Shown one piece after another: positions 41,876 to 50,391 of a DNA stretch of 64,000 bases. A model generated the notes under the pieces. It saw only the letters and a list, made by a program, of their open reading frames with translations. It was not told where the DNA came from and ran no database searches. Source of the stretch: Streptomyces albidoflavus (GTDB taxonomy: Bacteria; Actinomycetota; Actinomycetes; Streptomycetales; Streptomycetaceae); contig NZ_JOII01000010.1 in assembly GCF_000719955.1 (NCBI RefSeq), forward strand, positions 124,001 to 188,000, written 5' to 3'. The translations under genes were made by a program, and so were the position numbers. The stretch's first letter is position 1. The number at the start of each line of letters is the position of its first letter.

Positions 41876-42426
41876 CCTTCGACCCGCTCGGCCACCTCCT
41901 CCTGACCCCCGCCGACCCCGAGGCCCCGGCGCGCGAGGAGCGGCTGGGCAGGCTCGGCCTCGGCCACCACGCCGACGCCGGGCTCGACGCCTTCGCCACC
42001 CGCCTCGCCGACCTGACCCGCGCCCCGTACGCCATGGTCAACTTCATAGGCACCGGCGGGCAGTTCTTCGCCGGGCTGCACACCCCGGCCGGGCCGCTCG
42101 CCGGGGGAGCCGCGCCCGCGAGCGCCTTCCGGCACATGGCCCGCGACCACGGCTACTGCCCGTACGTGGTGGTGCGGCGCAAGGCGCTGGTGCTGGAGGA
42201 CGTCTGCGACTTCCCGCGCTTCGCCGGGAACCCGGTGGTCGACGAGATCGGCATCCGCTCCTACCTGGGCGCCCCGCTCATCGACCGCACCGGCCTCGCC
42301 CTCGGCACCGTCTGCGTGGTGGACACCCAGCCGCGCCCCTGGGGCCGCGCGGGGCTCGACACCATCAAGGCGATGGCGGCCGAGCTGACCGAGCAGCTCC
42401 AGCGCCGCGACCCGGGAGGCCCCTGA
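41872..42426 (+). CDS. Conservon-associated GAF domain protein
   Basis: A 184-residue soluble protein. Residues 30-175 form a GAF domain (RLADLTRAPYAMVNFIGTGGQFFAG... GIRSYLGAPLIDRTGLALGTVCVVD). It lies where other conservons carry a fifth gene (often a P450 or other effector). GTG 41872 follows AAGGAG and overlaps cvnD by 4 nt. The GAF domain probably binds a ligand or cofactor that feeds the CvnA-D complex; the ligand is unknown. Confidence 0.88.
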   Translation: MTFDPLGHLLLTPADPEAPAREERLGRLGLGHHADAGLDAFATRLADLTRAPYAMVNFIGTGGQFFAGLHTPAGPLAGGAAPASAFRHMARDHGYCPYVVVRRKALVLEDVCDFPRFAGNPVVDEIGIRSYLGAPLIDRTGLALGTVCVVDTQPRPWGRAGLDTIKAMAAELTEQLQRRDPGGP

Positions 42427-42435
42427 ACGCAGCCC

Positions 42436-42960
42436 TCACCGCTCGGCGGCGTACCGGAGCCGGAGCTGCCCGATCTCGGCGGCGTTCTTCATCAGCTCCG
42501 CGTTCACCCAGGCCGCCGTGTGCCCCACGGTCAGCCCCGTCTCCGCGTTCCACGGGTACGCCGAGGGGCGGTCCAGCGCCGCGTCGTCCAGGCCGTCGAG
42601 GACCGCCGTCCACTCCTCGCGCAGTTCCCGCAGCCAGGCGACGGCCGCCGCGCCCTCGCCCGGCCAGGCGATCTCCGTCCGCCCCGGTGGCTCGGTGCCG
42701 CGCACGTCGGCGATGGCGGTCGTCCACCACCAGCCGATGTGCCAGGTCAGCCAGGCGATCGTGGGGACGGGCACCGGGTCGGGCTCGCTCTCCGCCCAGT
42801 CCGGCCACCAGCGGCCGTCCGTGTCCTCGTGCACCGTCCAGCACAGGGCGGCCGGTTCGCGGAGGAAGTCGCCGGGTTCCAGCCGGTCCAGGTGGTAGGT
42901 GAAGAGCGACCAGGTCAGGTCGGCCTGCCAGCGCAGCAGCTCGGTCCGCGACGTACTCAT
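42436..42960 (-). CDS. DinB superfamily protein
   Basis: A 174-residue four-helix protein of the DinB/mycothiol-dependent enzyme fold. Histidine ligand positions are seen in YHLDRLEPGDF, AWLTWHIGWWW and LTVGHTAAWVNAELMKN. Trp-rich content around residues 40-85 is typical of one DinB branch. These proteins often use a thiol cofactor or metal in detoxification; the reaction is unknown here. It ends convergently with the GAF gene and diverges from the hydrolase. ATG 42960 is the first start that fits the family. Confidence 0.8.
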   Translation of the reverse strand: MSTSRTELLRWQADLTWSLFTYHLDRLEPGDFLREPAALCWTVHEDTDGRWWPDWAESEPDPVPVPTIAWLTWHIGWWWTTAIADVRGTEPPGRTEIAWPGEGAAAVAWLRELREEWTAVLDGLDDAALDRPSAYPWNAETGLTVGHTAAWVNAELMKNAAEIGQLRLRYAAER

Positions 42961-43147
42961 CGGGCGATCCTGGCACGGCGCGCCCGCTCCCGCCGACTCC
43001 TTTTCCGCACGCCCCTGCCCGGCCGCCGTCAGGCCGTCGGCGCAGCCGAGGCATGAGCGGGCCCGTGACCGGGGAGGGGCAGGCAGAGCGCGCCCGGAGC
43101 ACCCCGGGCGCCGACCGCCCCACACCGACCCCAGGGGAGCGCACCCG

Positions 43148-44095
43148 ATGACCAGCCAGCCCGCAGCCGGCTCGACCGCCCACCGCCCGGGCGTCCTCAG
43201 CGCCCACGACGGAGTGGCCGTCGCCACCTACACCTGGCTGCCCGTGGGACGCCCCCGCGCCTTCGTCCAGATCGCCCACGGCGCCGCCGAACACGCCCAG
43301 CGCTACGACCGGTTCGCCCGCCACCTCACCGCGCACGGCTTCGGCGTCGTCGCCTCCGACCACCGGGGCCACGGGGCGACCGCGCCGCTCACCGGCGGGT
43401 TCGGCGTCACCGGCGAGGACGGCTGGCGCTCGGTCGTCACCGACCTCAAGGCCGTCGGCGACCAGCTCAGGGCCCTGTACCCGGGCGCCCCCGTCCTCCT
43501 GCTCGGCCACAGCATGGGCTCCATGCTGGCCCGCGACTACGCCCAGGAGTACCCGGACGACCTCGCCGGACTCCTGCTCACCGGGACCTTCCGCGCCCTG
43601 CCCGGGGCGGACCCCGCACGCGACACCGCCCGCCTGGAGCGGGAGATCGAGGCCCACGGCCCCGGGCACATCTCCTCCTTCGTCCCGGAACTCTTCGCCG
43701 CCTTCAACGAGCCCTACCCGCACCGCACCGGCTACGAATGGCTCTCCCGCGACGAGGCCGAGGTCGACGCCTACGCCGCCGACGAGGCGTGCGGGTTCCC
43801 CTTCAGCGCCGGGTTCAGCCTCGACTGGGTCCGCGCCTCCCAGAAGGTCAACGACCCCGCCAACCTCGCCCGGATGCCCGCCGACCTGCCCGTGCACGTC
43901 GCGGTCGGCTCCGACGACCCCTGCCACCAGTCGATGGCCCAGGTCGACGCCCTCCTCGCCGACCTGCGCGGCGCGGGCGTCGAGGACCTCACCTTCACGG
44001 CGTACGAGGGCGCTCGGCACGAGATCCTCAACGAGACCAACCGCGACGAGGTCCAGGGCGACCTGACCCGCTGGCTCGACGCGCACGCGCTCTGA
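43148..44095 (+). CDS. Alpha/beta hydrolase (monoacylglycerol lipase-like)
   Basis: A 315-residue alpha/beta hydrolase. Oxyanion region QIAHGAAEHAQRY, nucleophile elbow LLGHSMGSM near residue 125, acid in VAVGSDDP and histidine in EGARHEILNETNRDEV match the monoacylglycerol lipase type (serine aminopeptidase S33 family). It probably hydrolyses acyl esters in the cytoplasm. ATG 43148 follows AGGGGAG. The in-frame ORF extends upstream but that part is antisense to the DinB-like gene. It is monocistronic or cotranscribed with the next gene. Confidence 0.88.
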   Translation: MTSQPAAGSTAHRPGVLSAHDGVAVATYTWLPVGRPRAFVQIAHGAAEHAQRYDRFARHLTAHGFGVVASDHRGHGATAPLTGGFGVTGEDGWRSVVTDLKAVGDQLRALYPGAPVLLLGHSMGSMLARDYAQEYPDDLAGLLLTGTFRALPGADPARDTARLEREIEAHGPGHISSFVPELFAAFNEPYPHRTGYEWLSRDEAEVDAYAADEACGFPFSAGFSLDWVRASQKVNDPANLARMPADLPVHVAVGSDDPCHQSMAQVDALLADLRGAGVEDLTFTAYEGARHEILNETNRDEVQGDLTRWLDAHAL

Positions 44096-44139
44096 ACGGC
44101 GGCGCGCCCGCTGTCGGTGCCGTCGCCTACCCTCCCGCC

Positions 44140-44499
44140 ATGGCCGAAGCCCAGGACGCCCGCACCATCGCCCTCTCCCTCCCCGAGACCACCGAGAAGA
44201 TCGCCTGGTCCATGCCGACCTTCCGGGTCGCGGGGAAGATGTACGCCACCATGCCCGAGGACGAGACCTCCATCGCCGTCCGCTGCCCCAAGGAGGAGCG
44301 CGGCGAACTGGTCCTCGCCGAACCGGAGAAGTTCTGGGTCGCCGGCCACGAGGCGTCCTCGGCCTGGGTCCGGGTCCGCCTCGCCGCCGTCGACGACCTC
44401 GCCGAACTCCGCGACATCCTCACCGACTCCTGGCGCCAGGCCGCGCCCGGCCGCCTTCTGGAGGCCCACCCGGACCTGGCCGCGCCGGGCGGCGGCTGA
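44140..44499 (+). CDS. MmcQ/YjbR family DNA-binding-like protein
   Basis: A 119-residue protein with the MmcQ/YjbR fold: LSLPETTEKIAWSMPTFRVAGKMYATM, then VRCPKEERGELVLAEPEKFWVAGH and the Trp-containing WVRVRLAAVDDLAELRDILTDSW. The family has a CyaY-like fold and is often annotated as DNA-binding without proof. ATG 44140 has only a weak ribosome site. It is 44 nt after the hydrolase stop and may share its transcript. Confidence 0.85.
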   Translation: MAEAQDARTIALSLPETTEKIAWSMPTFRVAGKMYATMPEDETSIAVRCPKEERGELVLAEPEKFWVAGHEASSAWVRVRLAAVDDLAELRDILTDSWRQAAPGRLLEAHPDLAAPGGG

Positions 44500-44606
44500 G
44501 CCGGCCCGGCCGGAAAACGGCGCGCCCTCCGCTCCCGCCCGTGGCATGATCCCGCCCGGGCGGGGCGGGCGGAGCCGCCGCCCGACAGCGAGGAGGGCGG
44601 AAGGAC

Positions 44607-45923
44607 ATGGCGGCAGCGACCGAGGCGGAGGCCGGCCCGGACCCGCGGCCCCGCCGGGGCTTCTGGTCCCGAGACTTCGGCCTCTTCTTCACCGCCCGCG
44701 CGGTCGCCAAGCTCGGCGACACCATGCTCCCCGTCGCCCTCGCCGCCGGCCTCCTTCTGCACGGGTACGGCGCGGGCGCCGTCGGCCTCGCCATGGCCTC
44801 CTCGGTCGCCTGCTTCGCGAGCCTGGTGATCTTCGGCGGGGTCGTCGCCGACCGGGTCAGCACCCGGCTGCTGATGATCGGCGCCGACGCCGTCCGGCTG
44901 GTCACCCAGACGCTCGCCGCCGTCATGTTCTTCACCGGCCACGTCGTCCTGTGGCAGCTCTGCGTCATCGGCGCCCTCAACGGCGCGGCGGCCGCCCTCT
45001 TCCAGCCCGGCGTCGCCAGCACCGTGCCCCGCCTCGCCCGCGACGTGCAGGGCGCCAACGGCGCCATCCGCGTCGCCGAGTCGGTGATGTCGCTGGCAGG
45101 CCCGGCCGCCGCCGGCATGCTCGTCGCCTTCGTCTCACCCGGCGGCGTCTTCGCCGCCCACGCCGCCACCTACGGCCTCAGCGCCCTCTGCCTGGTCCTG
45201 CTGCGCCTGCCGCCCGCCGCCCCCCGCACCGCCCCCGGCAAGGGCGGCGCCGCCTTCCGCCGGGACCTCGTCGAGGGGTGGCGCGAGTTCCGCTCCCGCA
45301 CCTGGCTGTGGGGGGTCATCGCGATCTGGGGGCTGTTCATGCTGGCGGTCTCCGGCCCCGCCGTCCCGCTGGTCGCCGCCGACGTCGTCCAGGAGCACGG
45401 CCCGCGCGCCTACGGCCTGGTCAACTCCGCCCTCGGCGCCGGCACCGTCGTCGGCGGCCTGCTGGCGCTGCGCGCCCGGCCCCGCCGGATGCTGCGCGCC
45501 GGGGCCTTCGCCGTCCTCGGCTTCGGCCTTTTCCCGGGCACCGTCGGGGCGGGGCTGGGGGTGCCGGCCATGTGCGCGGGCGCCGCCGTGGCCGGCGCCG
45601 GCATGTCCTTCTGGGGCGTCATGTGGGCCACCAGCGTCCAGACCCAGGTCCGCCCCGAGGTGCTCAACCGCATTCACGCCTACGACGTGGCCGGCTCGCT
45701 GGCCATGATGCCGGTCGGCCAGGCCCTGGCCGGCCCCGCCGCGGGCCTCCTCGGCACCGACGTGGTCCTCGTCTCCGGCGGCCTGCTGACCCTGGTCGTC
45801 GGCGCGCTCCTGCTCGGCGTCCCCGCCATCCGGAACCTGGAGCGCGCCGAGGACCGGCCCGTCGCGGGTTCCCCCGTGCCCGCGCCCGGCTCCACTCCCG
45901 CTACGACGCCAGGAAGGCGCTGA
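44607..45923 (+). CDS. MFS transporter
   Basis: A 438-residue major facilitator with about 12 membrane spans. The first cytoplasmic loop reads FFTARAVAKLGDTMLP, then later loops with Arg/Lys (RARPRRML). The overall pattern (dispersed Gly, Pro, long central loop near residue 200: PAAPRTAPGKGGAAFRRD) matches drug or metabolite efflux MFS members. The substrate cannot be inferred. ATG 44607 follows GAGGAGGG and GGAAGG. Its end overlaps the transketolase C-terminal gene on the other strand by 23 nt. Confidence 0.9.
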   Translation: MAAATEAEAGPDPRPRRGFWSRDFGLFFTARAVAKLGDTMLPVALAAGLLLHGYGAGAVGLAMASSVACFASLVIFGGVVADRVSTRLLMIGADAVRLVTQTLAAVMFFTGHVVLWQLCVIGALNGAAAALFQPGVASTVPRLARDVQGANGAIRVAESVMSLAGPAAAGMLVAFVSPGGVFAAHAATYGLSALCLVLLRLPPAAPRTAPGKGGAAFRRDLVEGWREFRSRTWLWGVIAIWGLFMLAVSGPAVPLVAADVVQEHGPRAYGLVNSALGAGTVVGGLLALRARPRRMLRAGAFAVLGFGLFPGTVGAGLGVPAMCAGAAVAGAGMSFWGVMWATSVQTQVRPEVLNRIHAYDVAGSLAMMPVGQALAGPAAGLLGTDVVLVSGGLLTLVVGALLLGVPAIRNLERAEDRPVAGSPVPAPGSTPATTPGRR

Positions 45924-46812
45924 TGTCCCGGCGCAGCGAGGCCGCGTCCAGGCCGTGCGCGGCGTCGTGCTCCTCGGCCCGCCCGTAGCGCCGCAGCTCC
46001 TCCTTGCCCACGCCGAGCCCCAGCAGCCGGTGCGGCACCACGGAGAGCGCCTCGTCGGCGGCGCGCACCGAGGTCCCGGCCAGGTAGGGCTCGACCAGCA
46101 CCACCTGGGCCGTCCCCCGGTCCGGGTCGATGGCCGCCCGGCGCAGCCCCGCCGCGTCGAAGGGCCGCACGGTCGTCGCGTACAGCACGGTCAGGTCGAG
46201 CCCCTCGGTCGCCGCGAGGACCGTGTCCAGCACCGGCCCGACCGCGACCACGGCCGCCCCGGAACGGCCCTCTCGCACCTGCCGGAACCGGGTGCCGTCG
46301 AGGGCTCGCCCCTCGGCGTTGGTCCGCTCGGAGAGACGTACGTACACCTTGTCGTCCCCGGCGGCGACGGCGGCGCGGACCAGCGCCTCGGCCTCGTCCG
46401 GGTGGCCGGGGACGTGCACCGTCCAGCCGGGGAGGGTGTCGAGGAGGGCCACGTCGCCGGGGGACATGTGGGTGTAGCCGCCGGAGGGCATGTCGTAGGA
46501 GGCGCCGGAGCTGACCAGCACGCCGCCCACGCCCTGGTGGCCGAAGTCGAGCTTGACCTGCTCGAAGGGCCGCTCCACCAGGAACGACGCGAAGGTGTGC
46601 AGCACCGGGCGCAGCCCGGACAGGGCGAGTCCGGCGCCCGCGGAGACGAGGAGCTGTTCGCGGATGCCGACGTTGACGACGCGGTCGGGGTGGGCCGTGA
46701 TCGCGCCCTGGAGCCGGTCCCGGCTGATCTCGGCGATGACCAGGGCGACGCGCGGGTCGGCGTCCATCAGCTGGTGCACGGTGTCCGCGAAGCGGTCGCG
46801 CATGGAGTCCAC
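45901..46812 (-). CDS. Transketolase, C-terminal (pyrimidine-binding and C) subunit
   Basis: A 303-residue protein with the transketolase pyrimidine-binding domain (VNVGIREQLLVSAGAGLAL, the Glu that activates TPP, near residue 50) and the C-terminal domain (TVLYATTVRPFDAAGL). It pairs with the next gene to make a split transketolase like those of many bacteria and archaea. The complex moves two-carbon units in the pentose phosphate route or a related pathway. ATG 46812 has GGAAGG upstream. It lies 51 nt downstream of the N-terminal subunit gene in the same transcript. Confidence 0.88.
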   Translation of the reverse strand: MDSMRDRFADTVHQLMDADPRVALVIAEISRDRLQGAITAHPDRVVNVGIREQLLVSAGAGLALSGLRPVLHTFASFLVERPFEQVKLDFGHQGVGGVLVSSGASYDMPSGGYTHMSPGDVALLDTLPGWTVHVPGHPDEAEALVRAAVAAGDDKVYVRLSERTNAEGRALDGTRFRQVREGRSGAAVVAVGPVLDTVLAATEGLDLTVLYATTVRPFDAAGLRRAAIDPDRGTAQVVLVEPYLAGTSVRAADEALSVVPHRLLGLGVGKEELRRYGRAEEHDAAHGLDAASLRRDISAFLAS

Positions 46813-46863
46813 GGGAAGGTCCTTTCGGGAGGTGGTGCGGGGGAGGGGTGGTGCCGGGGCCGG

Positions 46864-47559
46864 TCAGCGGCTCACGCGGGCCACCACGACGTGCGGGCGG
46901 CCGGGGTGGGGCGCGGTGAAGGCCCGGTACAGCGCCTCGTGGTCGTGGCCGTCGACGGTCTCCGCCGACCAGCCGGCCACCGCGAAGCGGGCCGCGAGGT
47001 GGCCGGGGGCGGCGTGGCTGGCGGAGGCGTTGTCGACCACCACGGTGTGCAGCGACCCCAGCCCGGTCAGCCCCGCGAAGGTGATCGCCTCGTCGTTGGA
47101 GCCCTCGTCCAGCTCGGCGTCGCCCGTCATCACCCAGACCGCAGGCTCCGTCAGCCCCTGCGCCCGCAGCCCGAGGGCCACCCCGACGCCGATCGGCAGC
47201 CCGTGCCCGAGCGAGCCGCTGCCGATCTCCACCCCCGGCACCAGCGTCCGGTCCGGATGGTGGCCGAGCGGCGAGGTGAACCCGCCGAAGCCGGGCAGCC
47301 ACGCCTCGGGGAAGAAACCGCGTGCGGCGAGGACCGCGTAGTACGCCATCGGGCCGTGGCCCTTGGAGAGCAGGAACCGGTCCCGCCCCGGGGCCTCGGC
47401 GGTCTCCGGCGTGACGCGGAGCACCCGGTCGTACAGCACCCAGAGCGGGTCGAGGGTGGAGGTGGCCGCCGCGGAGTGCTTCTCGTCGCCGGTCTGGAGG
47501 CTCATGAGGCGGGGGATGTCGGCGTAGGACGTGGCCGTGCCCGCAGTGGTGGACGTCAT
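46864..47559 (-). CDS. Transketolase, N-terminal (TPP-binding) subunit
   Basis: A 231-residue TPP-binding subunit. It has SKGHGPMAYYAVLA typical of transketolase N-termini, GSGSLGHGLPIGVG, and the TPP diphosphate/Mg motif GDAELDEGSNDEA... VVVDN (GDG variant with Ala). It forms one enzyme with the downstream C-terminal gene. ATG 47559 is chosen because a SoxR/MerR-type promoter places the transcription start exactly at this ATG (leaderless); a TTG at 47580 would lie inside the dyad. The upstream SoxR-box-like element suggests induction by redox-active compounds. Confidence 0.85.
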   Translation of the reverse strand: MTSTTAGTATSYADIPRLMSLQTGDEKHSAAATSTLDPLWVLYDRVLRVTPETAEAPGRDRFLLSKGHGPMAYYAVLAARGFFPEAWLPGFGGFTSPLGHHPDRTLVPGVEIGSGSLGHGLPIGVGVALGLRAQGLTEPAVWVMTGDAELDEGSNDEAITFAGLTGLGSLHTVVVDNASASHAAPGHLAARFAVAGWSAETVDGHDHEALYRAFTAPHPGRPHVVVARVSR

Positions 47560-47572
47560 GTGATCACCGTGC

Positions 47573-47594
47573 GACCTCAAGTTGGCTTGAGGTC
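47573..47594. promoter_or_regulatory. SoxR-box-like dyad in the transketolase promoter
   Basis: Perfect 9-bp arms GACCTCAAG and CTTGAGGTC around TTGG. On the minus strand TTGACC (47596-47591), a 19-nt spacer and CACGGT (47571-47566) frame it, as in MerR-type promoters. Then 6 nt lead straight to the ATG at 47559. The arms match the SoxR operator core CCTCAAG-N4-CTTGAGG. Confidence 0.75.
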
Positions 47595-47695
47595 AAGGAG
47601 GGCTCCCCCGGAAAGGAGTGCGCGACCACCGACTCAAGTGAGGTATGGTTTTCCTGCGCGTTCGGCCAGGGGGAAACCCCAGGTCAGGCGGGCAC

Positions 47696-47769
<74 letters not shown>

Positions 47770-47784
47770 CTCGCGAGAGTCGTG

Positions 47785-47820
47785 GAAGGGCCGGTTCGGA
47801 GAGATCCGAACCGGCCCTTC
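47785..47820 (+). terminator. Terminator hairpin after tRNA-Pro
   Basis: A perfect 16-bp stem (47785-47800 with 47805-47820) with loop GAGA, 16 nt beyond the tRNA. It may also end transcripts from the opposite gene. Confidence 0.85.
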
Positions 47821-47848
47821 GCCGTGTCCGGGGCCATCGGCCGGGAGG

Positions 47849-49282
47849 TCAGCCGACCTTGTGCCCGTTCTCGTAGTAGGCGTACTTCTCGTGCCGGGGT
47901 GCCATGCCGTCCGGGCGGGCGGCGAGGACGAAGGGCCGGCCCGCGTCGTCGACGGTGTGGTGGGTGCGCTTCCCGGAGGCGTCCTCGACCGTGACGTCGA
48001 GGGTGAAGTGGTACTCGGTCCCGTCGGGGCCCCATGCCTCGACTGTGAAGAAGAGCGTGCTGGTGGCGGGCGTGTCGTCGGTCTCGCGGAGGAGCTGTAC
48101 GGGCTCGCCGGTGAGGACGGGCAGGTGCGGGGTGTCGCGGGAGAGGCGCACGCTTCCCGCCGACTGGCCGTCGTTGTTCTGGAGGCCCCACTGGGCCGGG
48201 TAGCAGCCGTATCCCTGGGGCGGGGGGCCCTCGCGGACGGTCTTCCGCACCTTCAGGGAGACGTCCACGACCCGTTCGAGGTCCTCGCGGGCGGACGGGT
48301 CGGTGACGCTGACGGCGTAGGCGGCGCGTCCCGCCGGGAGGGCGCCGTCGGCGACAAGGCGGCGCTCGGCCCGCCGGCAGACGGCGCCGGGCACGTCCAG
48401 GTTGGCGGTGAGCCGGTCCACCTCGGGGACCTCGCGGTCCGCGACCATCCACATCTCCTGGCCGTCCCCGGCGAGGAGCCGCGAGGCGCTCACCGACAGG
48501 GCCTGGGAGGGGCGGCCCGCGGCGGAGCCCTCGCGGGCCAGGGCGACATCCGTGGCCCCGTACTTCAGCGCGCCGCCCTGGGCCGGTGTGCCGATGCCCG
48601 CCACCGGCGGCGCGAGGGTGAAGGGGGCGCCGGCGTCGTCGATGCGGATGGTCCGCCGCTTCGCGCCCTCCCACACCTCCGCCTCGATCCACCACTGGCA
48701 GGAGCAGTCGGTGGTGCTGGTCTCGATCAGGCCGCCGACGGTGGCGCCCGGCCCCGCCGTCCGGCTGACCTTGAGGTCGCGCGGCCGGTCCAGGTTCAGC
48801 CGGCCCCACCTCTCCATGGAGGTGGGGACACCAGGGTCCACGGCGCCCAGGCACTCCACGTCGGTCCCTTTCGGCGGAGGCAGCGCGCGCCCCTTGACGA
48901 CGCGCAGCGAGCGCACCACCAGGCCGCGGTCCTCGGGCGCCGTCAGCGTGAACGCGGCGGTCGCCGTGCCCCGGGGAACGGCCGACCGGCCGGTGGCCCA
49001 GGTGAACAGCGCGGAGCAGCGCCCGGCGCCGAGCGCCCGGTCCGGTACGTCCGTGCCCTCCGGGACGGTCGCGGACCAGGTGGAGGACCAGGCCAGGCCC
49101 AGCGCCTGCCGCCCGGCCGCCCTGCTCCGGCCCTCGGCGGCGATGTTCGGCCCGGCGGAGGCGCCGGGGCCCGGCTTGGCGGGCGCCGGCTCGTGGTCGG
49201 TGAGGGCCCACGGCACCGCCACCCCGGCCCAGACGGCGGCGGTCAGGAGGAAGGCCACGAGGAAGGGGCGGCGGCCGTTCAC
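47849..49282 (-). CDS. Secreted or membrane-anchored hypothetical protein
   Basis: A 477-residue protein with one N-terminal hydrophobic helix (FLVAFLLTAAVWAGVAVPWAL, residues 7-27) then a Pro/Ala linker and a large extracytoplasmic part with few Lys and several Cys. No named domain is recognised. Two similar motifs, IRIDDAGAPFTLAP near the middle and HTVDDAGRPFVLAARPDG near the end, suggest an internal duplication; the partner gene ends in the same motif (VVVDDGGKPFVLAPDEGD). GTG 49282 overlaps the stop of that partner by 4 nt and has GGGAGAAG upstream. The two likely form a surface complex of unknown job. Confidence 0.7.
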   Translation of the reverse strand: MNGRRPFLVAFLLTAAVWAGVAVPWALTDHEPAPAKPGPGASAGPNIAAEGRSRAAGRQALGLAWSSTWSATVPEGTDVPDRALGAGRCSALFTWATGRSAVPRGTATAAFTLTAPEDRGLVVRSLRVVKGRALPPPKGTDVECLGAVDPGVPTSMERWGRLNLDRPRDLKVSRTAGPGATVGGLIETSTTDCSCQWWIEAEVWEGAKRRTIRIDDAGAPFTLAPPVAGIGTPAQGGALKYGATDVALAREGSAAGRPSQALSVSASRLLAGDGQEMWMVADREVPEVDRLTANLDVPGAVCRRAERRLVADGALPAGRAAYAVSVTDPSAREDLERVVDVSLKVRKTVREGPPPQGYGCYPAQWGLQNNDGQSAGSVRLSRDTPHLPVLTGEPVQLLRETDDTPATSTLFFTVEAWGPDGTEYHFTLDVTVEDASGKRTHHTVDDAGRPFVLAARPDGMAPRHEKYAYYENGHKVG

Positions 49283-50193
49283 GGCTGCTTCTCCCAGTGG
49301 GTCATCGAGTCGTCGCACCGGTACGCGCTGTCGATGTCCCCCTCGTCGGGGGCGAGGACGAAGGGCTTGCCGCCGTCGTCCACGACGACCCGGCCCTTCT
49401 CCGTGCCCTGCTGGTAGACGACGTCGAGCACGTAGGAGGCGGTCGTCTCGCCGGCCTCCACCCGGATGTCGAAGACGGCGGGCTCGTCCTGCTTGGCGAG
49501 CTGCATCTCCTGGGACGGGTACTGGCCGACGGCCTTCTCGCCGTCGTACTCCTGCGCGGCCGTGTCCGAGGCGCCGAGGTCGATGCGGAGCCGGGTGATG
49601 CCGGTGCTGCCCTCGGCGCCGCCGCAGGAGAGCAGGTCTCCCTCGGGCGCCGGCTCCTCTTCGGTGACGCGGGCGCGGACCCCGGTGACGGAGACGGGGA
49701 CCTTGGTGAAGTTCATCAGGGTGACCCGGACGCGCATCATCCCCGCGTAGGTGCCGTCCGCCTCGACCAGGCCGTCCAGGGCCGTGCCGGCGTCCATGGC
49801 CTCCTGTTCCAGCTCGGCCACGTCCGCGGTGCCGGGTATCCGGACCGCCTTGGTGTCCCGGGTCAGGTCCCACCAGACCTCGGACTCGGCGTGCAGACCC
49901 TGGCCGGCGGGGACCGGTGAACGGCTGCTGCTCCACACGTCCAGGTAGGTGGTGACGGCCGCGGCCAGCGCGGTGCTCACGACGATGCCCAGCGCGGCGG
50001 CGACGATCGTCCTCGTCCGGCCCCGGGCGGGCGGCGCGGCGTCCCGGGGCGTACCGGCGGCGGGTGCGTCCTCGTCAGGGGGCGACGCGGGGTCGCCCGG
50101 CTCTGCGGTCTCGGTCTCCGGGGTCTCGGGCACGCGCTCGCCACCATCCGATCTCGGGCTGTGTGCAGGGAAGTTGAGGCTGAAACGCTTCAT
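49279..50193 (-). CDS. Membrane-anchored hypothetical protein, partner of the next gene
   Basis: About 304 residues: a cytoplasmic Pro/Glu-rich stretch of about 65, one membrane helix (IVAAALGIVVSTALAAAVTTYLDV), and an extracytoplasmic domain ending in VVVDDGGKPFVLAPDEGDID. That motif is shared twice with the downstream gene product, so the two are related. No known family is recognised. ATG 50193 has a weak ribosome site; GTG 50133 with GGTGG upstream is an alternative. The 4-nt overlap implies translational coupling with the downstream gene. Confidence 0.65.
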   Translation of the reverse strand: MKRFSLNFPAHSPRSDGGERVPETPETETAEPGDPASPPDEDAPAAGTPRDAAPPARGRTRTIVAAALGIVVSTALAAAVTTYLDVWSSSRSPVPAGQGLHAESEVWWDLTRDTKAVRIPGTADVAELEQEAMDAGTALDGLVEADGTYAGMMRVRVTLMNFTKVPVSVTGVRARVTEEEPAPEGDLLSCGGAEGSTGITRLRIDLGASDTAAQEYDGEKAVGQYPSQEMQLAKQDEPAVFDIRVEAGETTASYVLDVVYQQGTEKGRVVVDDGGKPFVLAPDEGDIDSAYRCDDSMTHWEKQP

Positions 50194-50322
50194 CTTGGCA
50201 CGTGCGCGCAGCAGGGCCGAAGGGATTTCCCCGTGGGCCGGACCGACCAGCGGGCGGACGACGCGTCCCACTCCCCGGACAACTCCTGGTGTCGTGCCAA
50301 CGCCTCGTGTAGAAAGTGCCGC

Positions 50323-50391
50323 GTGATCCACGAAATCCTGGTGCGCCGCCTGGTCATCGACCTGTGCCTCCGCGCGGCTTCGTGTTGTTGA
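50323..50391 (+). CDS. Cysteine-rich leader peptide for sulfur uptake genes
   Basis: A 22-residue ORF: VIHEILVRRLVIDLCLRAAS followed by Cys-Cys and stop. The tandem TGT codons at the end, right before a sulfonate transporter operon, fit cysteine-responsive leader peptides known in actinobacteria. A -10-like TAGAAA lies 7 nt before the GTG, suggesting a leaderless mRNA. GC-rich hairpins follow, e.g. CCGTGCG (50443-50449) with CGCACGG (50459-50465). Ribosome stalling at the Cys codons would change folding and downstream expression. Confidence 0.65.
   Translation: MIHEILVRRLVIDLCLRAASCC

Noticed and set aside
50161..50322. Longer open frame upstream of the Cys leader peptide
   Set aside because: It is antisense to the neighbouring gene start and lacks a ribosome site; the -10 element favours a start at GTG 50323.
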